Shown in pieces: positions 1 through 5,771 of a stretch of 5,771 bases of DNA; within the stretch, counting starts at the first letter, position 1, and the number at the start of each line of letters is the position of its first letter. The notes beneath the pieces were generated by a model that saw only the letters and a list, made by a program, of their open reading frames with translations, ran no database searches and was not told the origin of the DNA. The translations under genes were made by a program, and so were the position numbers. Location of the stretch: the NCBI GenBank assembly GCA_003501665.1, contig DNOQ01000418.1:1-5771 (forward strand), written 5' to 3'. Source of the DNA: Bacteroidales bacterium (lineage in GTDB: Bacteria; Bacteroidota; Bacteroidia; Bacteroidales; VadinHA17).

Positions 1-25
1 TCGGCACCATCTGAGCTATCTCGCC
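1..25 (-). tRNA. Probable 5' end of a tRNA gene, cut by the window edge
   Basis: Read on the minus strand from position 25 downward, the sequence gives a seven-base acceptor arm GGCGAGA, then T8 A9, the D-stem strand GCTC and the D-loop start AGATGGT, a very common bacterial tRNA 5' layout. The anticodon, T-arm and 3' end lie outside the window, so the amino acid cannot be named. One oddity is that GGT is followed by GCCGA rather than the usual A plus GAGC. A D-stem partner would therefore need a ten-base D-loop and the next two bases to be GC. A tRNA remnant or chance resemblance is possible. The well-formed minus-strand promoter at 167-198 points toward this gene, which supports a real transcript. 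Confidence 0.5.
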
Positions 26-27
26 GT

Positions 28-106
28 GCCCACCGTAGTTTTAACGAAGGTGGGCCCTTTGTCCTCCGTAGCTTTCTTTGCCCTCCGAATCTTCAGCGAA
101 GGAGGA
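28..106. repeat. Cluster of related short inverted repeats
   Basis: Two hairpins share one design. The first pairs GCCCACC (28-34) with GGTGGGC (49-55) across a 14-nt loop. The second pairs CCTCC (82-86) with GGAGG (101-105), also across 14 nt. Both loops begin with G and end with CGAA. Between them, 63-80 is a lone left half (CCTCCGTAGCTT...) that could compete for the same right arm (62-67 with 101-106, six pairs). Between the two hairpins the central pair of the arm changes from A-T to T-A on both sides, so pairing is kept. This looks like an intergenic repeat family found in multiple copies, but copies elsewhere in the genome cannot be seen here. Confidence 0.75.
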
Positions 107-166
107 TTTTTCATTTTTGCAGTTCTCATCCTCATTTGCTCCGGTATTGAAGTATTTTTGCGGCTG

Positions 167-198
167 CAAATATAAAGAGTCTGATGGTAAATAACAAT
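167..198 (-). promoter_or_regulatory. Bacteroidota-type promoter firing leftward
   Basis: On the minus strand the -7 element is TATATTTG (174 down to 167), an exact match to TAnnTTTG. A TTG (197-195) lies 20 nt upstream and fits the -33 element. Transcription would start near 160 and run through the inverted-repeat cluster into the tRNA-like sequence at 25-1. The bases just after the -7 box form a small symmetric hairpin (GCAAA at 166-170 with TTTGC at 157-161). Confidence 0.65.
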
Positions 199-206
199 AA
201 CAATCT

Positions 207-236
207 TTTGATATTATTATATTTTTTCTATATTGC
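207..236 (+). promoter_or_regulatory. Weaker promoter for the START-like gene
   Basis: TTTG (207-210) is followed after 18 nt by TATATTGC (229-236), one base off the TAnnTTTG -7 consensus. The predicted start, near 242, would leave a leader of about 20 nt before the ATG at 261. The AT-rich spacer makes chance matches fairly likely. Together with the minus-strand promoter at 167-198 it would make this a divergent promoter region. Confidence 0.4.
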
Positions 237-260
237 AGAACAGTTAGCATAATACTTGAA

Positions 261-641
261 ATGAGATCAAAATACGAACTTGAATATACTCTTAACTGCT
301 CACCTAAAGTCCTCTTTTCACGCCTGAGCACACCTGAAGGTCTCTGCGAATGGTTCGCGGATAACGTTATTGTAGAAGGAGATGTATTCACGTTCCACTG
401 GAGTAAATCCGAATCAAAAGCCAGACTTATAACACTCAGGGAGAATAAACTGGTAAGATTCGAATGGCTCGATTCCGAAGAACCTTCCACAAACTACTTC
501 GAATTCAGAATCAATATAGAAGAACTCTCCGGCAGCCTTGCCCTGATTATAAGCGACTTCGCCGAGGCTGAAGAAAAAGAAGACGCCATCTTTCTCTGGG
601 ATTCACAAATATCCGATCTGAAAAGGCTGCTGGGAATGTAA
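261..641 (+). CDS. START-like (SRPBCC/AHSA1-type) domain protein
   Basis: This 126-residue cytosolic protein has no signal peptide or membrane segment and is essentially one small START-like/AHSA1-type fold. It shows the expected order: an N-terminal strand (YELEYTLNCSPKVLFSRLST), a Trp/Phe helix segment (GLCEWFADNV, about 28-37), alternating beta strands around FTFHWSKSESKARL and VRFEWLD, and a C-terminal helix (about 106-125, ending LKRLLGM). Proteins of this fold usually bind a hydrophobic ligand or a client protein. The ligand here is unknown and no catalytic residues can be pointed to. From memory, a START-like gene often sits beside an LptF/LptG permease and ribBA in Bacteroidota, as it does here, so a link to envelope lipids is tempting but unproven. 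It probably forms its own transcript, because 218 bp and a separate promoter lie before the next gene. ATG at 261 is the first good start after the predicted promoter. Confidence 0.85.
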   Translation: MRSKYELEYTLNCSPKVLFSRLSTPEGLCEWFADNVIVEGDVFTFHWSKSESKARLITLRENKLVRFEWLDSEEPSTNYFEFRINIEELSGSLALIISDFAEAEEKEDAIFLWDSQISDLKRLLGM

Positions 642-648
642 TATTAAT

Positions 649-712
649 GGCGCAGAGGCGAAATGACACAATGGCTCAAGGGTATAATGTCGCAAGGGTA
701 TAATGTCGTACG
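649..712. repeat. Degenerate 8-bp tandem array containing a perfect 16-bp duplication
   Basis: From 649 the sequence divides into eight consecutive 8-mers: GGCGCAGA, GGCGAAAT, GACACAAT, GGCTCAAG, GGTATAAT, GTCGCAAG, GGTATAAT, GTCGTACG. Position 1 is always G and position 6 always A; the consensus is about GGCGCAAT/G. Inside it, one 16-bp block (677-692) is repeated exactly at 693-708, which suggests a recent duplication of two units. It begins 7 bp after the stop codon of the START-like gene and has no convincing reading frame. The rest of the gap, 713-809, holds only a weak hairpin (TTACC 725-729 with GGTAA 734-738). Confidence 0.75.
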
Positions 713-809
713 TAAATTCACTCTTTACCAATCGGTAATAACAGAATCCTTGTCACTGTGAAGTCATTGCATGTCCTGCAAAAGGGGGACGAAGCAATAA
801 TTACTATAA

Positions 810-839
810 TTGCAAAACCAACTAAAATCGGTAACTTTG
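810..839 (+). promoter_or_regulatory. Strong candidate promoter for the lptF-ribBA-fmt run
   Basis: TTG (810-812), a 19-nt spacer and TAACTTTG (832-839) match the Bacteroidota -33/-7 pattern, with a perfect TAnnTTTG. Transcription would start near 845-848, leaving a leader of only 12-15 nt before the GTG at 860. That supports the chosen GTG start and argues against start codons further upstream. Confidence 0.65.
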
Positions 840-859
840 CATCCTGAAATTTATTTCCG

Positions 860-2371
860 GTGAAAAAGGTCGACAAATTTGTCCTGAAGTCATTTATAGG
901 TCCCCTTGTACTCACTTTCTGCATTGTGCTTATAATCCTTCTGTTGCAGTTTTTATGGATGTATGTTGATGAACTGGCAGGTAAAGGTCTCAATTTTGAA
1001 ATACTTGCAGAACTTCTCTTTCAGTTTGCTCTCTCATTCGTGCCAACCGCCCTGCCACTGGCAATCCTCCTGGCTGCCCTCATGACTTTCGGAAATATGG
1101 GTGAATTCAGTGAACTCTCAGCACTGAAATCATCAGGCATACCGCTTATGAGAATAATGAGACCCCTGATGGTACTTATCGGCATGCTGGTAATCGTCTC
1201 TTTCCTCTTTTCAAATTATATCCTGCCCTACTCAAACCGGCAGGCCAGAATGCTGCTTTATGATATAAGACGAAAACGACCGGATATAAACCTTCAGGCA
1301 GGATCATTCAATAATGATATTGACGGCTTCAGCATCAAAATAACTTCCAAGGACCCCGTGACAAACCGCCTCGACGGACTGATTATCTATGACCACCGCG
1401 ATAAACGCGGTAACAGTTCAGTCACAACAGCCGACTCGGGCTATATGAGAATAACTCCCGACGAAACTGCAATGATAATGACCCTCTATAACGGAAGAAG
1501 CTATACCGAAATTGAAGAAAAAAATGTCGCCCCCGATCAGAGAAAATATCCGACCCGTAAAGATGAATTCGAGGAACAAACCGTGGTAATACCCCTTTCG
1601 GGATTTGACCTGGAACGAAGCAGCGATGACCTTTTCAGATCAACTTCATGGATGCTTAACTTATCACAATTGTCATTCTATGTGGATTCCCTGAATAATG
1701 AATATAAAACAAAATATAATTATCAATTTAAAGAGTTCAGGGATACCAGAGTCTTTACCGAAAAAAATATTCTTTATAACATCAACGGAAAGACAGAGAA
1801 ACCGGGAAAAGATTCCCTGCTTTTCAAGCCAAATTCACTTTACGGTAAACTAAGGAACTATGATAAAAGGGTCGTTGTGGCAAAAGCTCTCACAAATGCC
1901 AAGGATGCCTCAAATTTCCTGTCAATGACAACAGAGAGCATGAAGATGCAGATAAGATTCGTAAAGAGATATGAGGTCGACTGGCATAAAAAGCTGGTTC
2001 TCCCCTTCGGCTGTCTTGTCTTCTTTTTCATAGGAGCACCACTCGGAGCAATAGTAAGGAAAGGCGGACTGGGAACACCCACAGTTATCTCTATATTGTT
2101 CTTTGTAATCTGGTATGTTATTTCAATGTCGGCTGAAAAGCTTGTTGAGGAAAATCTTATAAGCAGTTTTGCAGGAATGTGGGCGTCCTCATATATTCTG
2201 CTGCCTATAGGCATTTTTCTCACTTACAAAGCTTCGAATGATTCAATGATAATGAATGTTGATACCTACCTCCAATTCTTCAGGAAGATAATGGATTTCC
2301 TATTCAGGATAATTTTCCAGGGGAAAAGGCCAAAATCTGATATAATAAACAAAACTGATGAGCAACTTTAA
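860..2371 (+). CDS. LptF/LptG-family lipopolysaccharide export permease
   Basis: This 503-residue inner-membrane protein is the transmembrane part of the Lpt ABC exporter, which pulls lipopolysaccharide out of the inner membrane using the LptB ATPase. Three N-terminal membrane segments (about 12-34, 52-77, 99-122) precede a large periplasmic region (about 123-370), then three more segments (about 376-398, 408-425, 436-456) and a cytosolic tail. Family marks are GEFSELSALKSSGI (81-94), which fits the cytosolic coupling helix that meets LptB, and HKKLVLPFGCLVFFFIGAPL (376-395) running into the RKGG loop. It is longer than the roughly 360-residue E. coli LptF and LptG, mostly in the periplasmic part, as is usual for Bacteroidota homologues. 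I cannot decide between LptF and LptG. The GTG start is favoured because VKKVDKFVLKSFIGP matches the usual N-terminus and the promoter lies just upstream. It overlaps ribBA by 14 nt. Confidence 0.92.
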   Translation: MKKVDKFVLKSFIGPLVLTFCIVLIILLLQFLWMYVDELAGKGLNFEILAELLFQFALSFVPTALPLAILLAALMTFGNMGEFSELSALKSSGIPLMRIMRPLMVLIGMLVIVSFLFSNYILPYSNRQARMLLYDIRRKRPDINLQAGSFNNDIDGFSIKITSKDPVTNRLDGLIIYDHRDKRGNSSVTTADSGYMRITPDETAMIMTLYNGRSYTEIEEKNVAPDQRKYPTRKDEFEEQTVVIPLSGFDLERSSDDLFRSTSWMLNLSQLSFYVDSLNNEYKTKYNYQFKEFRDTRVFTEKNILYNINGKTEKPGKDSLLFKPNSLYGKLRNYDKRVVVAKALTNAKDASNFLSMTTESMKMQIRFVKRYEVDWHKKLVLPFGCLVFFFIGAPLGAIVRKGGLGTPTVISILFFVIWYVISMSAEKLVEENLISSFAGMWASSYILLPIGIFLTYKASNDSMIMNVDTYLQFFRKIMDFLFRIIFQGKRPKSDIINKTDEQL

Positions 2372-3590
2372 GCTTAATACCATTGAAGAAGCAATTGAAG
2401 ATATAAGAAAAGGAAAGCTTCTTATTGTCGTGGATGATGAAGATCGTGAAAATGAGGGTGATTTTATATGTGCTGCAGAACTTGTCACCCCCGAAATAGT
2501 GAATTTCATGGTAAAGCATGGAAGGGGGCTGATCTGTGTGGCCCTCCCGGAAGAGAGATGCGAGGAACTGGATCTTGACCTGATGGTCGGAAATAATACA
2601 TCCCTTCACGAAACACAGTTTACCGTATCGGTTGACCTCATAAATGCCGAGACAACCACCGGTGTCTCCGCAAAAGACCGTTCGCTTACAATAAAATCAC
2701 TTGTTGATCCCTCAACCGTACCATCAGATCTCGGACGACCCGGACATATTTTTCCGTTGAAGGCAAAGGCCAAAGGTGTCCTGAGAAGAGCAGGCCACAC
2801 TGAAGCTGTTGTTGACCTTACCAGATTCGCCGGACTCAATCCGGGCGGAGCTTTAGTCGAAATAATGAATGACGACGGATCCATGGCAAGACTGCCCGAT
2901 CTTATTAAACTCAGGAAGAAATTCGGCACAAAAATCATTACAATCCGCGACCTTATTACATACAAACTCGAAAGAGATACAATTATTGAGACAGGCGAAA
3001 GAGTTAAACTGCCGACCGACAGAGGTGAGTTTGATTTCATTTCGTTCCGCCAGACCAGCAACGGACTGGAACACGGCGCTCTCGTAAAAGGGATCTGGAC
3101 TAAAGATGAACCGGTGCTTGTAAGGGTCCATTCATCTTGCTTTACGGGAGACATTTTCGGATCGATGCGATGCGATTGCGGGGCACAACTGCATAAAGCT
3201 ATGGATATGGTCGAAAAAGAGGGCAAAGGTGTGGTGATATATCTCAGTCAGGAAGGAAGGGGAATAGGGCTTTTCAACAAGATCAAAGCATACAGGCTGC
3301 AGGACGAAGGAATGGACACCGTCCAGGCAAATCTCAAACTGGGATTCGGAGAAGATGAAAGGGACTATGGTGTGGGAGCAAGCATTATGAGAGCGCTTGG
3401 ATTAGGGAAAATACGACTCATCTCCAATAATCCCGTTAAAAGAGCAGGACTTGAAGGATACGGGATTGAAATTGTGGAAACCATCCCGCTTATAATAGAA
3501 TCAAATCCATTTAACGAGTTCTATCTTGAAACCAAAGCAAAAAAAATGGGACATAATCTAACCTGCTATAAACATGTAGTAAAAGATTAA
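2358..3590 (+). CDS. ribBA: Bifunctional 3,4-dihydroxy-2-butanone-4-phosphate synthase / GTP cyclohydrolase II
   Basis: This 410-residue cytosolic enzyme makes both precursors of riboflavin. The N-terminal RibB domain (about 1-205) converts ribulose 5-phosphate to dihydroxybutanone phosphate and formate. The C-terminal RibA domain (about 210-403) opens GTP to the diaminopyrimidine phosphate. RibB motifs are the acidic metal/substrate loop DDEDRENEGD (26-35), TTGVSAKDR (100-108), RPGH (127-130) and GHTEA (146-150). RibA shows the zinc cysteines C261, C272 and C274 in the SSCFTGD...RCDCG segment, QEGRGIGL (298-305), and Y312 in AYRLQDEG at the place of E. coli RibA Tyr105. Both halves appear intact, so both activities are expected. 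The ATG lies inside the end of the lptF/G gene (14-nt overlap), implying coupled expression; no FMN riboswitch is present directly upstream. Confidence 0.97.
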   Translation: MSNFKLNTIEEAIEDIRKGKLLIVVDDEDRENEGDFICAAELVTPEIVNFMVKHGRGLICVALPEERCEELDLDLMVGNNTSLHETQFTVSVDLINAETTTGVSAKDRSLTIKSLVDPSTVPSDLGRPGHIFPLKAKAKGVLRRAGHTEAVVDLTRFAGLNPGGALVEIMNDDGSMARLPDLIKLRKKFGTKIITIRDLITYKLERDTIIETGERVKLPTDRGEFDFISFRQTSNGLEHGALVKGIWTKDEPVLVRVHSSCFTGDIFGSMRCDCGAQLHKAMDMVEKEGKGVVIYLSQEGRGIGLFNKIKAYRLQDEGMDTVQANLKLGFGEDERDYGVGASIMRALGLGKIRLISNNPVKRAGLEGYGIEIVETIPLIIESNPFNEFYLETKAKKMGHNLTCYKHVVKD

Positions 3591-3624
3591 TCCTTCACTC
3601 AAAAAAAAGACAACCGGGGTCGTC

Positions 3625-4596
3625 ATGAAAAATGTCAGGATAGTATTTATGGGAACGCCTGAATTTGCAGTAGCCACCTTAGGCTCCCTGCTTATGAATG
3701 GTCTTAATGTTGTTGCAGTTGTGACAGCTCCCGACAAACCAGCGGGAAGAGGAAGAAAACTGACAAAATCAGCCGTCAGTATCTTTGCCGAATACAGCTG
3801 TCTCCCGGTCCTCCAGCCCCGGAATTTAAAGGATCCGGAATTTATACAGACACTAAGAGATCTTAATGCCGACATTTTCATCGTTGTTGCATTCCGCATG
3901 TTGCCCGGGGAAATATGGAAAATACCTCCTTCAGGCACCATCAATCTTCATGCATCACTATTACCCCATTACCGGGGAGCTGCTCCGGTAAACCATGTAA
4001 TAATCAACGGTGAATCATTTACAGGCGTAACAACTTTCCTGATCGACGATAAAATTGATACCGGTAATATACTGCTCAGAGAAGGAGTTCAGATATTCCC
4101 CTTTGAGAATGCCGGTGATCTGCACGACAGACTTATGAAACTTGGCGCCAGACTTGTAATAAGGACCCTTAAGGCAATCTATGAAGATCACATTATCCCG
4201 ATGCCGCAATCGGCATTTCTAAGACCCGGTGAAGTACCCGAAACAGCACCCAAAATATTTCCTGAAAATTGTATTATTAACTGGCATAAAGAAACCCGGG
4301 CAATCCATAATCTGATAAGAGGCCTCTCCCCTTATCCCGGAGCAAGATCATTTTTAAATCAGGGTAACAGGAAATTTGTCTTTAAGATTTTTGAAAGCCG
4401 GCCCGAGAAGGAGGAACACCAACTAAATCCGGGATCAATTGTTTCCGACGGTAAAAATTATCTGAAAATTGCCTGTAACAACGGATTTATAAACATCATT
4501 ACCCTGCAGCTGGAAGGACGGGATAAAATGAATATCACCGAATTCATGAGAGGATTTAATATATCAGATTATACCATTTCTGCTACTGGAACCTGA
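3625..4596 (+). CDS. fmt: Methionyl-tRNA formyltransferase
   Basis: This 323-residue enzyme formylates initiator Met-tRNA with 10-formyl-tetrahydrofolate, enabling normal bacterial translation initiation. The N-terminal formyltransferase fold starts with VRIVFMGTPEFAV (4-16). The active site shows N107 and H109 in INLHASLLPHYRGAAP (106-121) and D145 in DDKIDTG (141-147), the expected Asn-His-Asp triad. The basic loop PDKPAGRGRKL (36-46) fits the tRNA-acceptor contact region. The C-terminal tRNA-binding domain begins near 208 with KIFPENCIINW and IRGLSPYPGA. Length is close to the E. coli protein (315). It follows ribBA by 34 nt with no visible promoter or terminator, so co-transcription is likely; the usual neighbour def is not here. 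The last residues (about 321-323) and the TGA stop lie in a 7-bp tandem array, which is unusual. Confidence 0.96.
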   Translation: MKNVRIVFMGTPEFAVATLGSLLMNGLNVVAVVTAPDKPAGRGRKLTKSAVSIFAEYSCLPVLQPRNLKDPEFIQTLRDLNADIFIVVAFRMLPGEIWKIPPSGTINLHASLLPHYRGAAPVNHVIINGESFTGVTTFLIDDKIDTGNILLREGVQIFPFENAGDLHDRLMKLGARLVIRTLKAIYEDHIIPMPQSAFLRPGEVPETAPKIFPENCIINWHKETRAIHNLIRGLSPYPGARSFLNQGNRKFVFKIFESRPEKEEHQLNPGSIVSDGKNYLKIACNNGFINIITLQLEGRDKMNITEFMRGFNISDYTISATGT

Positions 4597-4614
4597 AACC
4601 TGGAGCCTGGAACC
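4587..4614. repeat. 7-bp tandem array overlapping the end of fmt
   Basis: Four consecutive heptamers read TGGAACC, TGAAACC, TGGAGCC, TGGAACC. Another partial unit (TGGAAC) occurs at 4654-4659, beyond a small hairpin. The fmt stop codon TGA (4594-4596) is the start of the second unit, where the array consensus has TGG. The unit size and sequence differ from the 8-bp array at 649-712. Confidence 0.75.
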
Positions 4615-4621
4615 AACCTTC

Positions 4622-4637
4622 TCCGCCAGTTGGCGGA
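4622..4637. terminator. Hairpin in the convergent gap, possible weak bidirectional terminator
   Basis: TCCGCC (4622-4627) pairs with GGCGGA (4632-4637) across the loop AGTT, a stable 6-bp GC-rich stem. A second option pairs GCCAG (4625-4629) with CTGGC (4643-4647). It sits between fmt and the facing glucosaminidase gene, where transcripts from both sides should end. No T-tract follows on either strand, so classical Rho-independent termination is doubtful. It may simply be another intergenic repeat. Confidence 0.35.
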
Positions 4638-4668
4638 TTCGGCTGGCAAAGCCTGGAACAGAGGTAAC

Positions 4669-5727
4669 CTAATAGGCAGGTTTGATCCGCCTAAGCCATA
4701 TAACCTGGTCTTCGGTTGCTTCTTCCTTATCATCCATCCTGTTATATTCGTACAGCTTTTTTAGTTTAACGCCATACTTCTGGGATATTGAATGCATGGT
4801 TTCACCTTCCCCGACAATATGCTTTTCTTTCCCTCTTTCAGCCCTGTCCCGCTTTGGTTGCAGATACAGAACCTGCCCTGCTGCCGGAATGTAATCATTC
4901 CCGATATCATTGAATCTCTGAAGTTCCCAACTGAAAACAATAAATTCCCGTTCGATAATATCAATCGTTTCTCCTTCTTTCACAATAACATAGCGCAAAC
5001 GGTTATTCTCCATCACCCTCGGCGTATTGATCTGAACGGTAAAATTATCATTTATCACATTTACAGATTCAGTCTGCCCAACCTGAATCGGATCTGCCTG
5101 AACAGATACCGGATTTATTTTAACTGCAGCAGGTTCTGACGGAGCAGGAACCGAAGATTTAAATCCGGGTTTAGTTTTTGCAGTTGCATAAAGTCCGTCG
5201 AAATATTGCAGATTATGTTCCTCTATCTTCCTGATCAGCATATCAGCATAATCGGGATTGGTGGCATATCCGGCCTGTTTAAGCCCTCTGGCCCATCCTT
5301 TGTAATCGGTAACGGGGAGAGTGAATAAAAAACCATACCTTGGTCTGTTCCTCAGAAAATCGGAATGATCAATGAAGGAATCTTCAGGACGTGAATACTT
5401 CCTGAAACACTCGTTCTTCCGGTCATCATGATGCCTCACACCGGGCCCTTTCCAGTCTTCATGGCATTTTATGCCGAAATGATTATTTGCCGTACGGGCA
5501 AGTGTACTGCGGCCATAATTCGACTCTACCATCCCCTGCGCCAGAGTAATACTCGCAGGTACCCCTGACCGTATCATTTCACTGACAGCCAAATCTTTAT
5601 AACGCTGAATATATTCCCGGGCACCTGCTTCACCGGCTGAAGGTGATATCACCGGCCTGTTAACCCTGCATGAAATAAGACTGGTCAGCAGAATCAAACA
5701 ATAAATACAGTACGATCGATTATTCAT
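4669..5727 (-). CDS. Lipoprotein peptidoglycan hydrolase: glucosaminidase domain plus two LysM domains
   Basis: This 352-residue envelope protein begins with a lipoprotein signal (hydrophobic CLILLTSL, lipobox LISC, lipidated C20). The residues after the Cys (RVNRP) lack the acidic export signal known from Bacteroidetes surface lipoproteins, so I infer it faces the periplasm. A glucosaminidase (FlgJ/GH73-like) domain spans about 36-176, with likely catalytic E68 in AQGMVESNYG (64-73), followed by NNHFGIKC (81-88) and GYATNPDY (153-160). It should cut glycan strands of the cell wall. A Pro/Ala/Val-rich linker (about 186-240) leads to two LysM-type wall-binding modules, about 246-291 (YVIVKEGETIDII...) and 302-346 (KHIVGEGETMHSISQKYGV). 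The first is the more divergent. The gene faces fmt across 72 bp and is therefore not part of that operon. Its promoter lies at or beyond the window edge; only 44 bp upstream are visible, without a clear -7 box. Confidence 0.92.
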   Translation of the reverse strand: MNNRSYCIYCLILLTSLISCRVNRPVISPSAGEAGAREYIQRYKDLAVSEMIRSGVPASITLAQGMVESNYGRSTLARTANNHFGIKCHEDWKGPGVRHHDDRKNECFRKYSRPEDSFIDHSDFLRNRPRYGFLFTLPVTDYKGWARGLKQAGYATNPDYADMLIRKIEEHNLQYFDGLYATAKTKPGFKSSVPAPSEPAAVKINPVSVQADPIQVGQTESVNVINDNFTVQINTPRVMENNRLRYVIVKEGETIDIIEREFIVFSWELQRFNDIGNDYIPAAGQVLYLQPKRDRAERGKEKHIVGEGETMHSISQKYGVKLKKLYEYNRMDDKEEATEDQVIWLRRIKPAY

Positions 5728-5771
5728 TGACCTTCCGTTTGGGGTAAAAATAGTAAAAAGTGACTAAAGTG

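Noticed and set aside
82..111. Hairpin followed by five T's resembling a plus-strand Rho-independent terminator
   Set aside because: No plus-strand gene ends here within view. The stem is only five pairs with a 14-nt loop, and it belongs to the repeat family, so a terminator call is not justified.
41..490. A 149-codon open frame on the minus strand across the START-like gene and the repeats
   Set aside because: It runs antisense to a convincing gene, ends within the inverted repeats, crosses the predicted promoters and has low-complexity, Ser-rich content with no recognisable family.
2606..3226. A 206-codon minus-strand open frame inside ribBA
   Set aside because: It is a shadow of the strongly conserved ribBA reading frame; its translation shows no domain of its own.
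3591..3624. Possible promoter or terminator in the ribBA-fmt gap
   Set aside because: The 34 bp contain an A-run and an imperfect GACAACC/GGTCGTC symmetry with a two-base loop, which cannot form a useful hairpin, and there is no TAnnTTTG box.
5728..5771. Promoter for the glucosaminidase gene
   Set aside because: On the minus strand there are T-rich stretches, but no TAnnTTTG match with a suitably spaced TTG in the visible 44 bp.
1..5771. An undescribed defence, mobile or biosynthetic system
   Set aside because: Every sizeable reading frame belongs to a recognisable core family, and no transposase, integrase, CRISPR repeat, toxin-antitoxin pair or unusual fusion is present.

Overview
The window looks like ordinary chromosomal DNA from a member of the Bacteroidota, probably Bacteroidales-like. 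Three things point there: the protein sequences (a Bacteroidota-type START-like protein, a long single-chain LptF/LptG permease, a fused RibBA), promoters of the TTTG / TAnnTTTG type, and genes without clear Shine-Dalgarno sequences. The assignment is inferred from recognition, not from a search.

Layout. Positions 1-25 carry what appears to be the 5' end of a tRNA gene on the minus strand that runs off the window. Positions 28-106 hold a cluster of small inverted repeats, and 167-198 a good minus-strand promoter firing toward the tRNA. A weaker plus-strand promoter (207-236) fires the other way into a small START-like gene (261-641). The following gap (642-859) contains an array of eight degenerate 8-bp units (649-712) and then a near-consensus promoter (810-839). 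Next comes a tight plus-strand run: an LptF/LptG-family lipopolysaccharide-export permease (860-2371), ribBA (2358-3590, overlapping the permease by 14 nt) and fmt (3625-4596, 34 nt after ribBA). No promoter was seen inside the run, so the three genes are probably co-transcribed. Positions 4597-4668 form a short convergent gap with a 7-bp tandem array and a small hairpin. A minus-strand lipoprotein with a glucosaminidase (peptidoglycan hydrolase) domain and two LysM domains (4669-5727) fills the rest.

The genes are housekeeping functions: outer-membrane lipid export, riboflavin precursor synthesis, initiator-tRNA formylation and cell-wall remodelling. They do not form one pathway, and I see no defence system, mobile element, CRISPR array or biosynthetic cluster. 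The unexplained structure is confined to the intergenic gaps, each of which carries a different short degenerate repeat. One of those arrays supplies the fmt stop codon.
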